A DNA stretch of 64,000 nucleotides from Halobacteriales archaeon YIM A00010 (GCA_025041175.1 JAKCFJ010000001.1:2621526-2685525), one strand, 5' to 3'. Positions 24,540 through 34,133 are shown, numbered from the stretch's first letter. Numbers and translations are program-made. Notes: generated by a model from the letters alone, not told the origin.

Positions 24540-25988
24540 TCAGAGATACCCGAGTTGCTGAAGCTGGTTTTCGACCGATTCGTCGAAGGCGAGATCCTGC
24601 GTGTCGGCAGCCGCCTGCCGTTTGTACTCCTCCAGCTCTTCTTCGAAGAGGCGCGTCGCTTGCATGGCTGGTTTTACGTCATCATCGATCCGTCGCTGCC
24701 ACGACGGACGATCCGGATCGAGTTCGTACTCGTCGCACTCCCCCAGCGAGTTCCACTGTATCTTCGTGCCCTCGTGGTAGACACACCGGATCATCCGGTT
24801 CCAGTAGGCGAATTCGTCGTCGGTGAACTCCCGGTCCCACGTCGGATTCATCCCGAGCAGCCCGACGGTTTCGGCGGGGATCCACTCGGACGTGAGGTCG
24901 TCGTCGAACGGCTCCTCGTGAGCGAGCCGAACGAGGAGATCGCCCAATGCGAGGTGAGAGAACAGTTCGGAAACGGTGTCGGGGTAGCCGGCCGGTGGGT
25001 TGACGATCTCACACGGCGTGTGCATGACGCCCTCGGTCATGCTCCCCGTGTGGTGAAAGAGACCGTCGTCGGCGTCGTACCCGAGGTTGTGCCCGTGGTC
25101 GGAGACGATCACGAACGTCGTTTCGCGGGCTGTCGTGCGCTGGACGTCCTCGAGCAGATCGGTGACCATCCGGTCGAGATACTCCACGGCGGCGGCGTAC
25201 AGCTGGCGGTAGTTGCGCGTGTACTCCTGAGTCGCCGCTCCGTCCTTGTTCAGCTCCCACTTGTCGATCTCGTTCGAACTCCAGTCGTTTGGCACCGAGT
25301 GCAGCGACTGATCGAACTGGAGCAGATTCCGGAGCGGCGTGTGGGCATCCATCATGTTCGCAAACATGAAGAACGGCTCGTCCGCGCTGGCCTGCTCGCG
25401 CGCCGTGCGGGCAACGTTTTGCGCGCCATCGTCGACGATCTCCGGAACGGGGAGCCGTTTCACCGCCGGGCCGACCTGCGACCAGACGCCGTTAGCGACG
25501 CTTTTCAGCGGTCGATCGTGCTCGACACAGGCCCGGAGAAAGCCGAGATACCGCTTCGTGGCGCTCGGTTCGTCGGTCTTCGAGAGGAACTCCTTGACCG
25601 CCATCCCTTCCGTGAACAGGCTCTCGTGGACGTGCGAGCCGATAGAGAAGTCGGAGAACGCATCGAACTGCGAATCGAAGCCGAACGCGCGGTTCATGTA
25701 CGAATTCGCGCTCACGCCGACCGTCCGATGCTTCGGAAGGTCACCGAGAAACGTCTCCTCGCGATCGATCGCCCCGAAGCTGAACGTCGAGTCGAAGCTT
25801 TCCGCGTGAACCCCGTGCTGGGAGGGGAGTTCCCCCGTGAAGATGCTCGTGTGACTCGGCGCGCTCCACGAACTCGCGGCGCGAGCCTGCTCGAAGGAGG
25901 TGCCAGATTCTGCCCGGAGCCGCGTCGCGTACTCGTCGAACACGTCTTTCCGAACCGTATCGAGCACGAGGAGCACAACGTTGCGCAT
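24540..25988 (-). CDS. Sulfatase-like hydrolase (alkaline phosphatase superfamily)
   Basis: 482 residues. The N-terminus MRNVVLLVLDTVRKDVFDEY carries the first metal aspartate, and SSWSAPSHTSIFTGELPSQH holds the nucleophile region (S-A-P-S, a serine-type rather than C-x-P-x-R site). FVIVSDHGHNLGYDADDGL gives the second metal cluster. There is no signal peptide, so it acts inside the cell or is exported by another route. Haloarchaeal members are usually linked to surface polysaccharide or glycan metabolism. It has no operon partner here; upstream lies the IS4-type remnant. Confidence 0.85.
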   Translation of the reverse strand: MRNVVLLVLDTVRKDVFDEYATRLRAESGTSFEQARAASSWSAPSHTSIFTGELPSQHGVHAESFDSTFSFGAIDREETFLGDLPKHRTVGVSANSYMNRAFGFDSQFDAFSDFSIGSHVHESLFTEGMAVKEFLSKTDEPSATKRYLGFLRACVEHDRPLKSVANGVWSQVGPAVKRLPVPEIVDDGAQNVARTAREQASADEPFFMFANMMDAHTPLRNLLQFDQSLHSVPNDWSSNEIDKWELNKDGAATQEYTRNYRQLYAAAVEYLDRMVTDLLEDVQRTTARETTFVIVSDHGHNLGYDADDGLFHHTGSMTEGVMHTPCEIVNPPAGYPDTVSELFSHLALGDLLVRLAHEEPFDDDLTSEWIPAETVGLLGMNPTWDREFTDDEFAYWNRMIRCVYHEGTKIQWNSLGECDEYELDPDRPSWQRRIDDDVKPAMQATRLFEEELEEYKRQAAADTQDLAFDESVENQLQQLGYL

Positions 25989-26123
25989 GCTATCGACCCC
26001 GCTCGATACCGCTCGTTCGAGGCTGATCGTCCGATCGGTCGTCCACGCCGGAGAACGTGTCCATTATAGATGTATAATGGCTAAGGGAACTTATGAATGA
26101 CGTACTACCGACGTGCTCCAGAG

Positions 26124-26208
26124 CTGATTCGGCTAGTAAGATTCCTAATGCATGGTCTAGCTCGAAATCTATACCGTTAGTCCAAATTTCGCAGGGGGCT
26201 GTGTATTA
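26124..26208. mobile_element. MITE family 2, copy d (adjacent to the IS remnant)
   Basis: CTGATTCGGCTAGTAAGATT...CCTAATGCAT and the internal block TCTATACCGTTAGTCCAAAT closely match copy f at 28238. It abuts the IS remnant's terminal repeat at 26209; the right boundary is approximate. Confidence 0.6.
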
Positions 26209-26965
26209 CTGAAGTCCGGCAGGTGGCTCAGCAATGCATAATCCAGAGATTCTTTCCAGCCATATTCTCTAACGGTGAAAATGATGCCACACCAAATCAG
26301 CTCATCATTTCGGAATCGACCGTTTTTGGCGTGAAACAAAGTAGTCAAACACAGCGTCACCGCTCACGAGTCGGGCGAACATGGGGGATTCTGGTGTCAG
26401 ACAGGTGGGTCGAGACCGTAGAACTGCTTCGCCACGGTCAGAAACTGGTTTGCGTCCACCAGCGGCTTGTAGGTCTTGCTCTCTCTGTCGAGAGCGAATT
26501 TCACCAGTAGATCAACGAGCCGCCACACTACAGTACGCACGCGAATGCGAAGTTGAAAAACCGATAGTCGCGCTCGGTCGAGGTCATCCGTATCATGAAG
26601 TGTTTTTGCTTCTTGAACCCGTTCTCGATGCCCCAGCGGTGGCGATACCGATGGATCATGCGCTCGATCATGTAGATGAACGTTTTCGCGTCCATCCGTC
26701 CGTCATCGGTGTCGCGGGCGGTCACGTATGGGTGGTTCGTCTCGAACACCACCGTCTTGGAGGTATCCACGTCCCCTTCCTGCGCTTTCTGTTTGCGTTC
26801 TTCGACTTCTTCCTCGCGGCGGATGTCCGCGAGCAGCCGCGAGAACGACATCTCCTCACAGGTCTCCATCTCCACTTCGTCGAAGTCCCACTCGCCGCAT
26901 ATCTCTGGCCACACTGCTGAGAGATCGTCGACCGCCTCTTCATCGTCAGTCGACTTCTGGTTACT
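26209..26965 (-). mobile_element. IS4-type insertion sequence remnant (right end and transposase 3' part)
   Basis: The end beginning CTGAAGTCCGGCAGGTGGCT at 26209 is the terminal repeat shared with MITE family 2. About 190 bp of non-coding end follow, then the 3' half of a transposase gene. The left end and the transposase N-terminus are gone, with the wHTH gene at 26966 directly abutting. This remnant identifies the likely parent of the six MITEs. Confidence 0.75.
26397..26962 (-). pseudogene. IS4-family transposase fragment
   Basis: The minus-strand frame runs from DDEEAVDDLSAVWPEICGEW through ...RHRWGIENGFKKQKHFMIRM to FNFAFACVL, then a stop near 26525. The homology resumes in another frame (VWRLVDLLVKFALDRESKTY, then KPLVDANQFLTVAKQFYGLD) to a stop near 26397. 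The Y-x2-R-x3-E-x6-K signature of IS4 transposases is complete (Y-R-H-R-W-G-I-E-N-G-F-K-K-Q-K). The N-terminal half with the first catalytic aspartates is missing, so it is not functional. Confidence 0.85.
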
Positions 26966-27289
26966 CTAGGACTTTTTTCGGTTTGATCGATGGGATGTTT
27001 CATGTTCGTCTACGAATCCGCTTAGTTCTTGCAGGTACGCTTGGAATGCAGTAACGCCGGATTTTGTGATGCGGTAGCGCGTTTCGAAGCCATTTTGAGC
27101 CCATGCGCGTCGATCCTCAACATACCCTGCTTGCTCTAGTTTTTCTGTATGTGAGGCAAGATTCCCATCTGTGAGATCCAGATGATTTCGGATACGAGTG
27201 TACGAGACGTCTCTGTGTTTGTATAGAACTCCCATGATTCGGAGTCTAGTTGGTTGATGGATGAGTTCGAGATCCGATGGGAGATTCAT
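26966..27289 (-). CDS. Winged helix-turn-helix transcriptional regulator
   Basis: 107 residues from the ATG at 27289 (MNLPSDLELIHQPTRLRIMG). The winged helix is clear: VSYTRIRNHLDLTDGNLASH is the recognition region, followed by the wing WAQNGFETRYRITKSG. It resembles MarR/ArsR-like regulators that archaea pair with a membrane protein. It lies 3 bp downstream of the membrane-protein gene at 27292, so the two are co-transcribed, and the regulator probably controls this pair. The start upstream at 27454 would overlap the partner gene and is rejected. Confidence 0.8.
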   Translation of the reverse strand: MNLPSDLELIHQPTRLRIMGVLYKHRDVSYTRIRNHLDLTDGNLASHTEKLEQAGYVEDRRAWAQNGFETRYRITKSGVTAFQAYLQELSGFVDEHETSHRSNRKKS

Positions 27290-27291
27290 TT

Positions 27292-27924
27292 TTACCCTCG
27301 ATACGTTATTATCCAGCCTGTGGCAAAATACGCAACTCCCTGGATGAGTCCGAGAGCAAATCCTTCCCCGGTAAGTGAGAGGTCTGCCTGGTGAATTGCG
27401 ATGCTCGCGAGGAGTATCATGGCACCGGCCAGTATCATCGGTGTCAGCACCCATCTCGCGTTGTATAAGATATAGAAGACCACACCGATGATGGCTGTGA
27501 AGACGCCACCTGTAATGCCCATGATGCTGTATATGGTTGCATCAGATCCGAGTGTAATTGAGACGCCAGCTGCGATTACGAAGAAGAGGATGGTGAATCC
27601 TATTCCCAGGGCTCCGTGGCTGAGTGAATTTTGATCCCGACCAAGTGTAATTGAGTGCGTGGACCAGAGTATTGACGTGGTGATAACTGCGCCTGCTATC
27701 CATGGTAGCCAGAGGAAGGCGAGCACGAGTGAGCCGTTATCGTGGTTGGTTAGCCACGGGTCGGCTGCTGTGTAGGAGATCGGAATCGCTGCGATCGCCA
27801 GCGCAAACACCATGAGGTTTAGGCCAAATGTGCGTGCGGTCAGCGTTTCGCTGTATCCCTCTATCTCTGAGAGTGCCTGTACTGCTTTGGTTGCGGGGAA
27901 GTTTTCGGTCGTTTCTTCCGTCAT
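27292..27924 (-). CDS. Multi-spanning membrane protein paired with a wHTH regulator
   Basis: 210 residues from the ATG at 27924 (MTEETTENFPATKAVQALSE). About six hydrophobic segments follow from residue 30 to the end, arranged as three pairs. No transporter or enzyme motif is visible. It is 3 bp upstream of the winged-helix regulator gene; such membrane-protein/regulator pairs are common in haloarchaea and unstudied. Low GC relative to core genes fits accessory DNA. A longer form starting at 28035 is possible but its first 37 residues look untypical. Confidence 0.7.
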   Translation of the reverse strand: MTEETTENFPATKAVQALSEIEGYSETLTARTFGLNLMVFALAIAAIPISYTAADPWLTNHDNGSLVLAFLWLPWIAGAVITTSILWSTHSITLGRDQNSLSHGALGIGFTILFFVIAAGVSITLGSDATIYSIMGITGGVFTAIIGVVFYILYNARWVLTPMILAGAMILLASIAIHQADLSLTGEGFALGLIQGVAYFATGWIITYRG

Positions 27925-28050
27925 CACGTCGTCCTTATCCCCACAGATAAATATTGAATTTGATCCTTTGTAAGGCAAAGATCGAAATCCTCTGAATTTG
28001 GCTCGATTGAAATCAGTCGGCGTTAGCTCAGTCATTGCAAACAGTTTAAT

Positions 28051-28154
28051 CTGAAGTCAGGCAGATGGATTTCTCATACACATCCAATTCTGAAATAATT
28101 GCGGGCTAAATTTCGCAGGTGCCATGCATGACGAATCCATCTAGCCGACCTCAG
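28051..28154. mobile_element. MITE family 2, copy e
   Basis: 104 bp. The ends CTGAAGTCAGGCAGATGGAT and ATCCATCTAGCCGACCTCAG are imperfect inverted repeats. The internal CTAAATTTCGCAGGTG block is shared with other copies. It sits in the 687-bp gap 27925-28611, which otherwise shows no gene. Confidence 0.7.
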
Positions 28155-28237
28155 GTCACAACGGACGATCGGAGAACATCTTCAGCGGGCAGAAGCAAAT
28201 ATCATCCAGTCTGTTATTATCTGAAACTAGATGGGTA

Positions 28238-28347
28238 TGAAGTCGGCTAGGTAAGGTTTCTAATGCAGGGTCTAGCCCGAAATCTATTCCATCAGTCCAA
28301 ATTTCGCAGGTGGCTATGCATTAGGAATTATATCTGCCCATCATCAG
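28238..28347. mobile_element. MITE family 2, copy f
   Basis: 110 bp. The left end TGAAGTCGGCTAGGTAAGG and the right end ...TATCTGCCCATCATCAG are imperfect inverted repeats; the interior closely matches copy d at 26124. Confidence 0.7.
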
Positions 28348-28611
28348 CTAGCAAGATCTCTTCCCTGCGCCCTCACGATTTGGATCTGCGAACGGTCGTC
28401 GCCAACGGCGTCACACGGGATCCGGAGTCTCCATCCGTATCGCGCCATACAGTGTATAGATAAACCTATCTCTCATCAATAACGTACGCCGGAGATCGTC
28501 AAATAGGACAACAAATCAATATATCTAGATCTATCGATGCTATCACAAACACCACCACACTGAGATGTCGTACCATACTATTTTTAGCTACCATATACAT
28601 TGTATGAATAA

Positions 28612-30321
28612 ATGGCTAGTCGTGATGATAACGACGAACGCCGCATCGGACGACGAACGTTTCTACAGGGCACGTCAACGATTGCTACCGCCAGTGGTCT
28701 CGTCTCGGTGCTCACAAACCGGGGACTGGCGCTTCCGGTGGACACCGTACAGCCGGCGGATTCGTCCGTGTTCACGGCCACCACCGAGCGCACGGAATCG
28801 GTGTTTCCCCAGTCGGTAGCGAGCGGCGGGCCGACACCGGCGGGGGTGCTTCTCTGGACGCGGATCGCGCCGGAGACCTACCACGGTGGACCGGTGGCGG
28901 TAGCGGTCGGGCGGGACGACTCGTTCAGTGATCCGGTCCACCGAGGAATCATCGAGCCGGCGGAGATCACGGCTGACCACGACCACACGGTGACGATCGA
29001 TCTCGACGGGGAACTGTCGCCGGACAGCGAGTACGCCTACCGGTTCGTCTACGACGGGACGGCCAGCCGGGTCGGGCGGTGTCGGACGCTGCCCGAACCC
29101 CGAGCGTCGACCGACAGCGTGCGATTCGCGGTGTTGACGTGTCAAGATTACCAGAACGGGTACTACGGCGCGTACAGCCACGTTGCCGAGGAAAACGTGG
29201 ATTTCCTCGTTCACCTCGGTGATTTCATCTACGAGTCGGCCGACGGGCAGTACGGCCCACCGGTGGGCAGCGAGTACCCGGACCGCGATCTCGAGCTGCC
29301 GAGCGGCCACGATCTGGCGCACACGCTCGCTGACTACCGGTATCTGTACAACACGTACCGCTCCGATCCCCACCTCCAGCGCGCGCTCGAACGCCATACG
29401 CTGCTCGCCGGCTGGGACGACCACGAGGTTGCAGACAACCGGTACTGGGACGACGAAACCGACAGTCCTCGGTTCCCCTCACACCCAGAGGGCGACGACC
29501 CCGACGCCACGACGCGGATCACCGCCGCGGGCATCCAGGCGTGGGTCGAACAGATGCCCGCCCGGATCGAATACGAGCCGGCCGAGGATGGAACGGCGGA
29601 CGACCTCCACGAGCGGTTTCGGCTCCAGCGGCGGTTCAGATTCGGTGATCTCGCGACCCTCGTACTCACCGACGAGCGGCTGTTTCGTGATCCGCCGCCG
29701 GCGTACGGCAACGGGGATGCCCCGGATCGAACGATGCTCGGCGACGAACAGCTGCAGTGGTTTTTGGACGCGATCGACGCTCCGGAGACGACGTGGACCG
29801 TCTGGGCCAACGAGGTGCTGACGATGCCCCTCGAGATCGGTGGGACGGGTATCGGTTCCTACCTCAACAGGGACGCGTGGGACGGCTACCGCAACGAATA
29901 CGCGACGATCGTGCGCCAGCTCGCCGGCGGGTCCAATTTCATCACCCTAACCGGAGATTTCCACACCGCGATGGCCGGCTACCAACGAACGGGGTACGAA
30001 CCCTTCGGGGACCACGAGCGGGTCGGCGTCGAGTTCATGACGCCAGCGGTGACGAGCATGAACCTCGCAGAGATCGTTCCGGGGATCGACGATCTCGGGT
30101 GGTTCGACATCACCGAACGGGCGGTCACAACCCTGAACCCACACATCGAGTTTTTCGACAGCACTGTCTGGGGGTATACCGTCGTGGAGTTCACCGACGA
30201 CGCGTGTACGTACACAGCCTACAGCGTCGATAAGAGCGTGAACGACTCCGCCGCCAAACGGCGGCTCGAAACCCTCCGCGTTCCGGAGGGCGAGGTAGCG
30301 ATCCGAACGGTCGACGACTAG
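28612..30321 (+). CDS. phoD: PhoD-type alkaline phosphatase / phosphodiesterase
   Basis: 569 residues. The twin-arginine signal RIGRRTFLQGTSTIATASG (Arg 14-15) predicts Tat export. The PhoD fold follows: N-terminal Fn3-like region with FPQSVASGGPTPAGVLLWTR, then metal sites in FVHLGDFIYESADG (here LVHLGDFIYE), LAGWDDHEVADNRYW and ITLTGDFHTAMAGY. It would release phosphate from phosphomonoesters or phosphodiesters outside the cell, using Ca/Fe. The GC is high as in core genes. Its stop overlaps the convergent DHH gene's end by 4 bp. Confidence 0.9.
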   Translation: MASRDDNDERRIGRRTFLQGTSTIATASGLVSVLTNRGLALPVDTVQPADSSVFTATTERTESVFPQSVASGGPTPAGVLLWTRIAPETYHGGPVAVAVGRDDSFSDPVHRGIIEPAEITADHDHTVTIDLDGELSPDSEYAYRFVYDGTASRVGRCRTLPEPRASTDSVRFAVLTCQDYQNGYYGAYSHVAEENVDFLVHLGDFIYESADGQYGPPVGSEYPDRDLELPSGHDLAHTLADYRYLYNTYRSDPHLQRALERHTLLAGWDDHEVADNRYWDDETDSPRFPSHPEGDDPDATTRITAAGIQAWVEQMPARIEYEPAEDGTADDLHERFRLQRRFRFGDLATLVLTDERLFRDPPPAYGNGDAPDRTMLGDEQLQWFLDAIDAPETTWTVWANEVLTMPLEIGGTGIGSYLNRDAWDGYRNEYATIVRQLAGGSNFITLTGDFHTAMAGYQRTGYEPFGDHERVGVEFMTPAVTSMNLAEIVPGIDDLGWFDITERAVTTLNPHIEFFDSTVWGYTVVEFTDDACTYTAYSVDKSVNDSAAKRRLETLRVPEGEVAIRTVDD

Positions 30322-31614
30322 CCATCGAGCTGTGTGCCGACGATGTCGTCCACGCGGTCGATGAACGCCGATTTCTCCGCAGTAGGAATCGTCGCCCCCG
30401 CGGCGATGTCGTGACCGCCGCCGTCGCCGCCGACAGCGGTGCTGGCGCGTTGCATGACAGCCGAGAGATCGAGTCCCCGACCGACGAGCGCGTGGCTCGC
30501 CCGCGCGGACACTTTCGTTGCCTCGTCGCTTTTCTCGGCGAAGGCGATGATCGGACGGTCGCGGGCGACGTTCTCGGCACCCAGCGCCATCCCCGCGACG
30601 ATCCCGACGATGGTCTCGCGGATCCGCGTCCCGGCATCGAACCACTGGACGTGGGTTTCCGTGGTGACGCCTTCGGTTTTGACCCACTGTAACCCTTCCG
30701 AGAGGTTCCGGCGGTGGTTGCCCAACAGCGTGCGTGCGCGATCGAGCGCCGCTCCTCGGTCTCCGAGACAGACGGCCAGCCCGACGTCCGCCCGGTCGTA
30801 GCGCGCCGTCGCGTTGAGCAGCGTCGAGAACTCGCTCGCGTCCCGGAGCTCGGTGCCAACGGATTCAGCCACCAACGCGTACGTCGTGCCCACGAGATCT
30901 TCGATCGAATCCGGAGCGACCCCCCGGTCGAGCGCCCGCTCGACGAGCGCGCTCACCACGGTCCGCCGTTCGTCTGCCGACAGATCGATCCACGTGCGCC
31001 ACTCGCCATCGCGCTTCAGATCGAGATCGAGATCCGACCGACGCTCGATGCCGCGCTCGACGACAGCGCGAGGCGTCAGCGCGATCGTCGCAGCACTCGC
31101 CTCGATCCTTCGGCCGATCGGTTCGCTCGCCCGACGCGAGCGCAGCGAGATCCCGATTGTCGGTGTTCCCGGTCGCAAGCGCCCGCGCGAGTGTGTAGCT
31201 CGCGCCAGCACCGGACAGCTCGCTCGCCCCGTCGATGCCCTCCAACAGCGGATTCAGGTGGTAGTCGGTGTTCGCGTCGGCGGGCTGGTGATGGTCGGCG
31301 ATCACGGGCGTGAACGCCTCCTCGTACTCCGCGATGCGATCAAGCTGGCCGCTCCCGAAATCGGTGAACAACACCGTGTCGTAGCCGGTTTCGGCGAGCG
31401 TTGCGATCCCGTCGGCGTCGAGCTGCTTTTTGAACACCGTCTCGAACGGGATCTCCGCCCGTTCGAGAGCACGCGCGGCGATGGCCGCGCTGGTGAGTCC
31501 ATCGGCGTCGATATGAGAGACGAGTAACACCTCCTCGGCTGCGCGCAGCCGCTCTGCGCACGAGCGCGCGCGGTCTTCGAGTTCCGGAACGGGCACCGCA
31601 GACGTGAGGGTCAT
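30318..31614 (-). pseudogene. DHH phosphoesterase (RecJ-like), internally deleted and frameshifted
   Basis: From the ATG at 31614 the first 160 residues show the DHH core: SHIDADGLTSA, FTDFGSGQL and VIADHHQP. After TDNRDLAALA (near 31134) the frame is lost, and the C-terminal domain continues in another frame from about 31136 (RRASEPIGRR ... FSTLLNATARYDRADVGLAV ... GGDGGGHDIAAGATIP) to 30318. Compared with haloarchaeal relatives, a stretch containing the next conserved motif (G-x-x-G-D) and roughly 50-80 residues is missing at the junction. The flanks are well conserved, so the loss is recent or is a sequence/assembly error. It follows hemD on the same strand. Confidence 0.7.
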
Positions 31615-31663
31615 GCCATCGACTACCTCCGTATCACTGATAAAGCTGACAGCCGGTGATCGT

Positions 31664-32395
31664 TCATTTGGATTCGTTCATCCGTTCCACAACGGTTCGG
31701 GCGAGCGTTTCGAAGTCGGCGCGATCGGGAACAACGTCCACCTCGATACCGGCGTCCTCGGCGGTGTTCCGGGTTGGTGGACCGATCGCACCGACCACTG
31801 CATCCGCCAGCCCGTCAATCGCCTCGCGTCGCAAGCTCCGTTCGGCCGCAGCCGCGAAGAAGTGCTCGACGGTGAGCGAAGAGGTGAACAGCGCGGCGTC
31901 GATCTCGCCTGTGGCCGCCCGCTCGGTCGAGACACCCGCCCTCGGCGGCCTGGTGAGCCGGTACAACACCGTTTCGTGGACGTACGCGCCGGCGTCCCGT
32001 AGCCCCTCGGTGAGCACCGGGGAGCCGTGGTCGCTCCGGGCCACGTCGACGCGCGCTCCATCCACGTGGTCGGAAAGCGCGTCGACCAGTCCTGTGGAGG
32101 TGAACGTCTCGGGTACGATGTCGACCGGATAGCCGTGTGTCTCGAGGCTGTCGGCGGTGCTCGATCCGATCGCACAGACGGCGCCCGGCGGCATCCACTC
32201 CGCCTGTGCGGCGAGTTCGACCCCGGTTTTGCTCGTGAGAACCGTGTACTCGGCGTCCGCTCTGGGTGTCGTCCCCGCCGGATCGACCGCGAGCATCGGG
32301 TCGGGGAGCGGCTCGGTGCCCAGCTCCTCCAACAGCTCGATCGCGCGCGTCATGCGGTCGTCGTCCGGACGGAACACCGCAACAGTGGGCGTCAT
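31664..32395 (-). CDS. hemD: Uroporphyrinogen-III synthase
   Basis: 243 residues of the two-lobe HemD fold: MTPTVAVFRPDDDRMTRAIE, TVLTSKTGVELAAQ, AIGSSTADSLETHGYPVDIV, LFTSSLTVEHFFAAAAE and AIGPPTRNTAEDAGIEVDVV. It cyclises hydroxymethylbilane with inversion of ring D, the branch point to heme, siroheme and cobalamin. The start overlaps the cobA stop by 4 bp (32392-32395), so it is coupled to the methyltransferase. It belongs to the block hemL-hemC-cobA-hemD on the minus strand. Confidence 0.85.
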   Translation of the reverse strand: MTPTVAVFRPDDDRMTRAIELLEELGTEPLPDPMLAVDPAGTTPRADAEYTVLTSKTGVELAAQAEWMPPGAVCAIGSSTADSLETHGYPVDIVPETFTSTGLVDALSDHVDGARVDVARSDHGSPVLTEGLRDAGAYVHETVLYRLTRPPRAGVSTERAATGEIDAALFTSSLTVEHFFAAAAERSLRREAIDGLADAVVGAIGPPTRNTAEDAGIEVDVVPDRADFETLARTVVERMNESK

Positions 32396-33210
32396 CGGTC
32401 GTCCTCCCGGTTTTGACCAGTCGAGCCGTTTGCCAAAAACTCACGCACGCGCTCGCGAGTTGCTGCGACCGCACCGACGACCGTGATCGCCGGCGGTTCG
32501 ATCCCCGCCCGGTCGCGCGCGTCGACAGCGGTGTCGAGGGTGCCGCACGCGATCTGCTGGGTGGGCCACGTGGCGCGTTCGACGAGCGCCACGGGGGTGC
32601 CGGGGGCCATCCCGGCGTCGAGCAACGCCCCTGTGTACTCCGGGAGCTTGCCGACGCCCATCAACACGACGATCGTTCCGCCGGTGGCCGCGAGCGCCGC
32701 CCAGTCAACCGCCGAATCGTCTTTGGTCGGGTCTTCGTGGCCCGTGACGAACGAGACGCTCGAGGCGTGATCCCGGTGGGTGAGCGGAATACCGGCCACA
32801 GCCGGTCCCGCGACGGCGGAGCTGACGCCGGGCACCACCTCGAACGGAACGCCGTGAGCAGCGAGATACTCGGCCTCCTCGCCGCCGCGCCCGAACACGA
32901 ACGGATCGCCGCCTTTGAGCCGCGCGACCGTCTTGCCCTCGCGGGCGAGTTCGACCATCCGCTGGTTCGTGTACTCCTGGGTGGTGCGCTCCCCGCCAGC
33001 GCGCTTGCCAACGTCCTCACACGCCTCGTCGGGAAGCTGGTTCAGGATCTCCGGGCCGGGAAGCTTGTCGTGGAGGATCACGTCCGCTGATTCGAGCAGC
33101 CGCTTTGCCTTCACGGTCATCAGCTCCGGATCACCCGGCCCGCTCCCGACGAGATACACCCGACCGACTGCCGTAGATTCGGATTCGGAGATAGAATCAC
33201 CCGTCATCAT
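32392..33210 (-). CDS. cobA: Uroporphyrinogen-III C-methyltransferase
   Basis: 272 residues from the ATG at 33210. Tetrapyrrole methylase motifs: VYLVGSGPGDPELMTVKAKR, ARLKGGDPFVFGRGGEEAEY, VVPGVSSAVAGPAVAGIPLT and LMGVGKLPEY. It adds two methyl groups to uroporphyrinogen III to give precorrin-2 for siroheme, alternative heme and cobalamin synthesis. It overlaps hemC (stop 33207-33209) and hemD by 4 bp each, so the three are translated as a unit. A longer frame extending to 33732 is antisense-like and rejected. Confidence 0.9.
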   Translation of the reverse strand: MMTGDSISESESTAVGRVYLVGSGPGDPELMTVKAKRLLESADVILHDKLPGPEILNQLPDEACEDVGKRAGGERTTQEYTNQRMVELAREGKTVARLKGGDPFVFGRGGEEAEYLAAHGVPFEVVPGVSSAVAGPAVAGIPLTHRDHASSVSFVTGHEDPTKDDSAVDWAALAATGGTIVVLMGVGKLPEYTGALLDAGMAPGTPVALVERATWPTQQIACGTLDTAVDARDRAGIEPPAITVVGAVAATRERVREFLANGSTGQNREDDR

Positions 33211-34068
33211 TCCTGTCGAGAGGGAGACGGTGGTGTGTCCTGTTTTGCCTGTTCGATGAGCTGTGCAGCGCCCTGCTCGCGGAGATCGTCCGCGAACTCG
33301 CGTGCCGCCGAGGGGTGGCGCTCGACCGGAAGGTCGCGCGTTTCTGCGATCTCCTCGGTGCCGTCCCGGCTGAGCACGCGAACGACGGTGTTGACGTACT
33401 CGCCCCGGAGACGGGCGTACACGCCGATCGGAGCGACGCAGCCGCCACCGAGCTCCGCGAGGATCACGCGCTCGACGGTCGAGGTGACCCGCGTCGGGGG
33501 GTGGTCCAGCGCGTCGTAGAACGTATCGGCGTTTCCTTCGAGCGCGGTGACGGCGATCACTCCCTGGGCCGGTGCCGGAACGAACTCCGTTGGAGACAGC
33601 CGCTGGTAGTCGATCTGGTGTGCGATTCCGGACCGTTGGAGTCCGGCCTCTGCGAGCACGATCGCGTCGTACTCGGTGTCGACCCCACGTTCGAGCGCGC
33701 GTCGTTCGATCTCCGACAGCGACTCGAACCACGCCTGTGCGTCGGCGTCTTCAGCGTCGTCCTCTTGGGCTTCGATGAAGCAGCTTTCGACGACGCGTCG
33801 AGTTCGCGCGCGCCAGGCTTACGCCGTCGTCGAGCGCGTGCGGAGCGAGTCCGGCGACGATCAGCTCCGCTTCGGTCCGATCGACGGTCGGATCCGAGCT
33901 GCGGTTCGTCCGGACGGTCAGCTCGTCCCGGATCTCATCGCCCCTCGTCTCGACCTCCACGAGTTCGACGGACCGCCGGCGGGTTTCGAGCGCGGATTTC
34001 ACCGCGTTCGCCTGACGGAGCGCCAGCGACGACCCCCGCGTCGCTAGCCGGACCGTGTGTGTGCTCAT
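33207..34068 (-). pseudogene. hemC: Hydroxymethylbilane synthase, internally deleted and frameshifted
   Basis: The N-terminus from 34068 is typical (STHTVRLATRGSSLALRQAN, ELVEVETRGDEIRDEL). The C-terminal half is also present in another frame from about 33810: FESLSEIERRALERGVD, then EYDAIVLAEAGLQRSGIAHQ, FVPAPAQGVIAVT and LGGGCVAPIGVYA with the dipyrromethane-cofactor cysteine. Between them the expected 90-100 residues, including the catalytic V-H-S-M-K-D aspartate segment, are missing and the frame changes near 33800-33850. The locus length (862 bp) is about 250 bp short. As read it cannot make active enzyme; because heme synthesis needs it, an assembly or sequencing error must be considered. 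Confidence 0.75.
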
Positions 34069-34133
34069 TGTATATCTACACTCCGATTCCGGGCCTGAAA
34101 AGGAGTTCTATGCGCTTGCGACCGGAATTTTTG

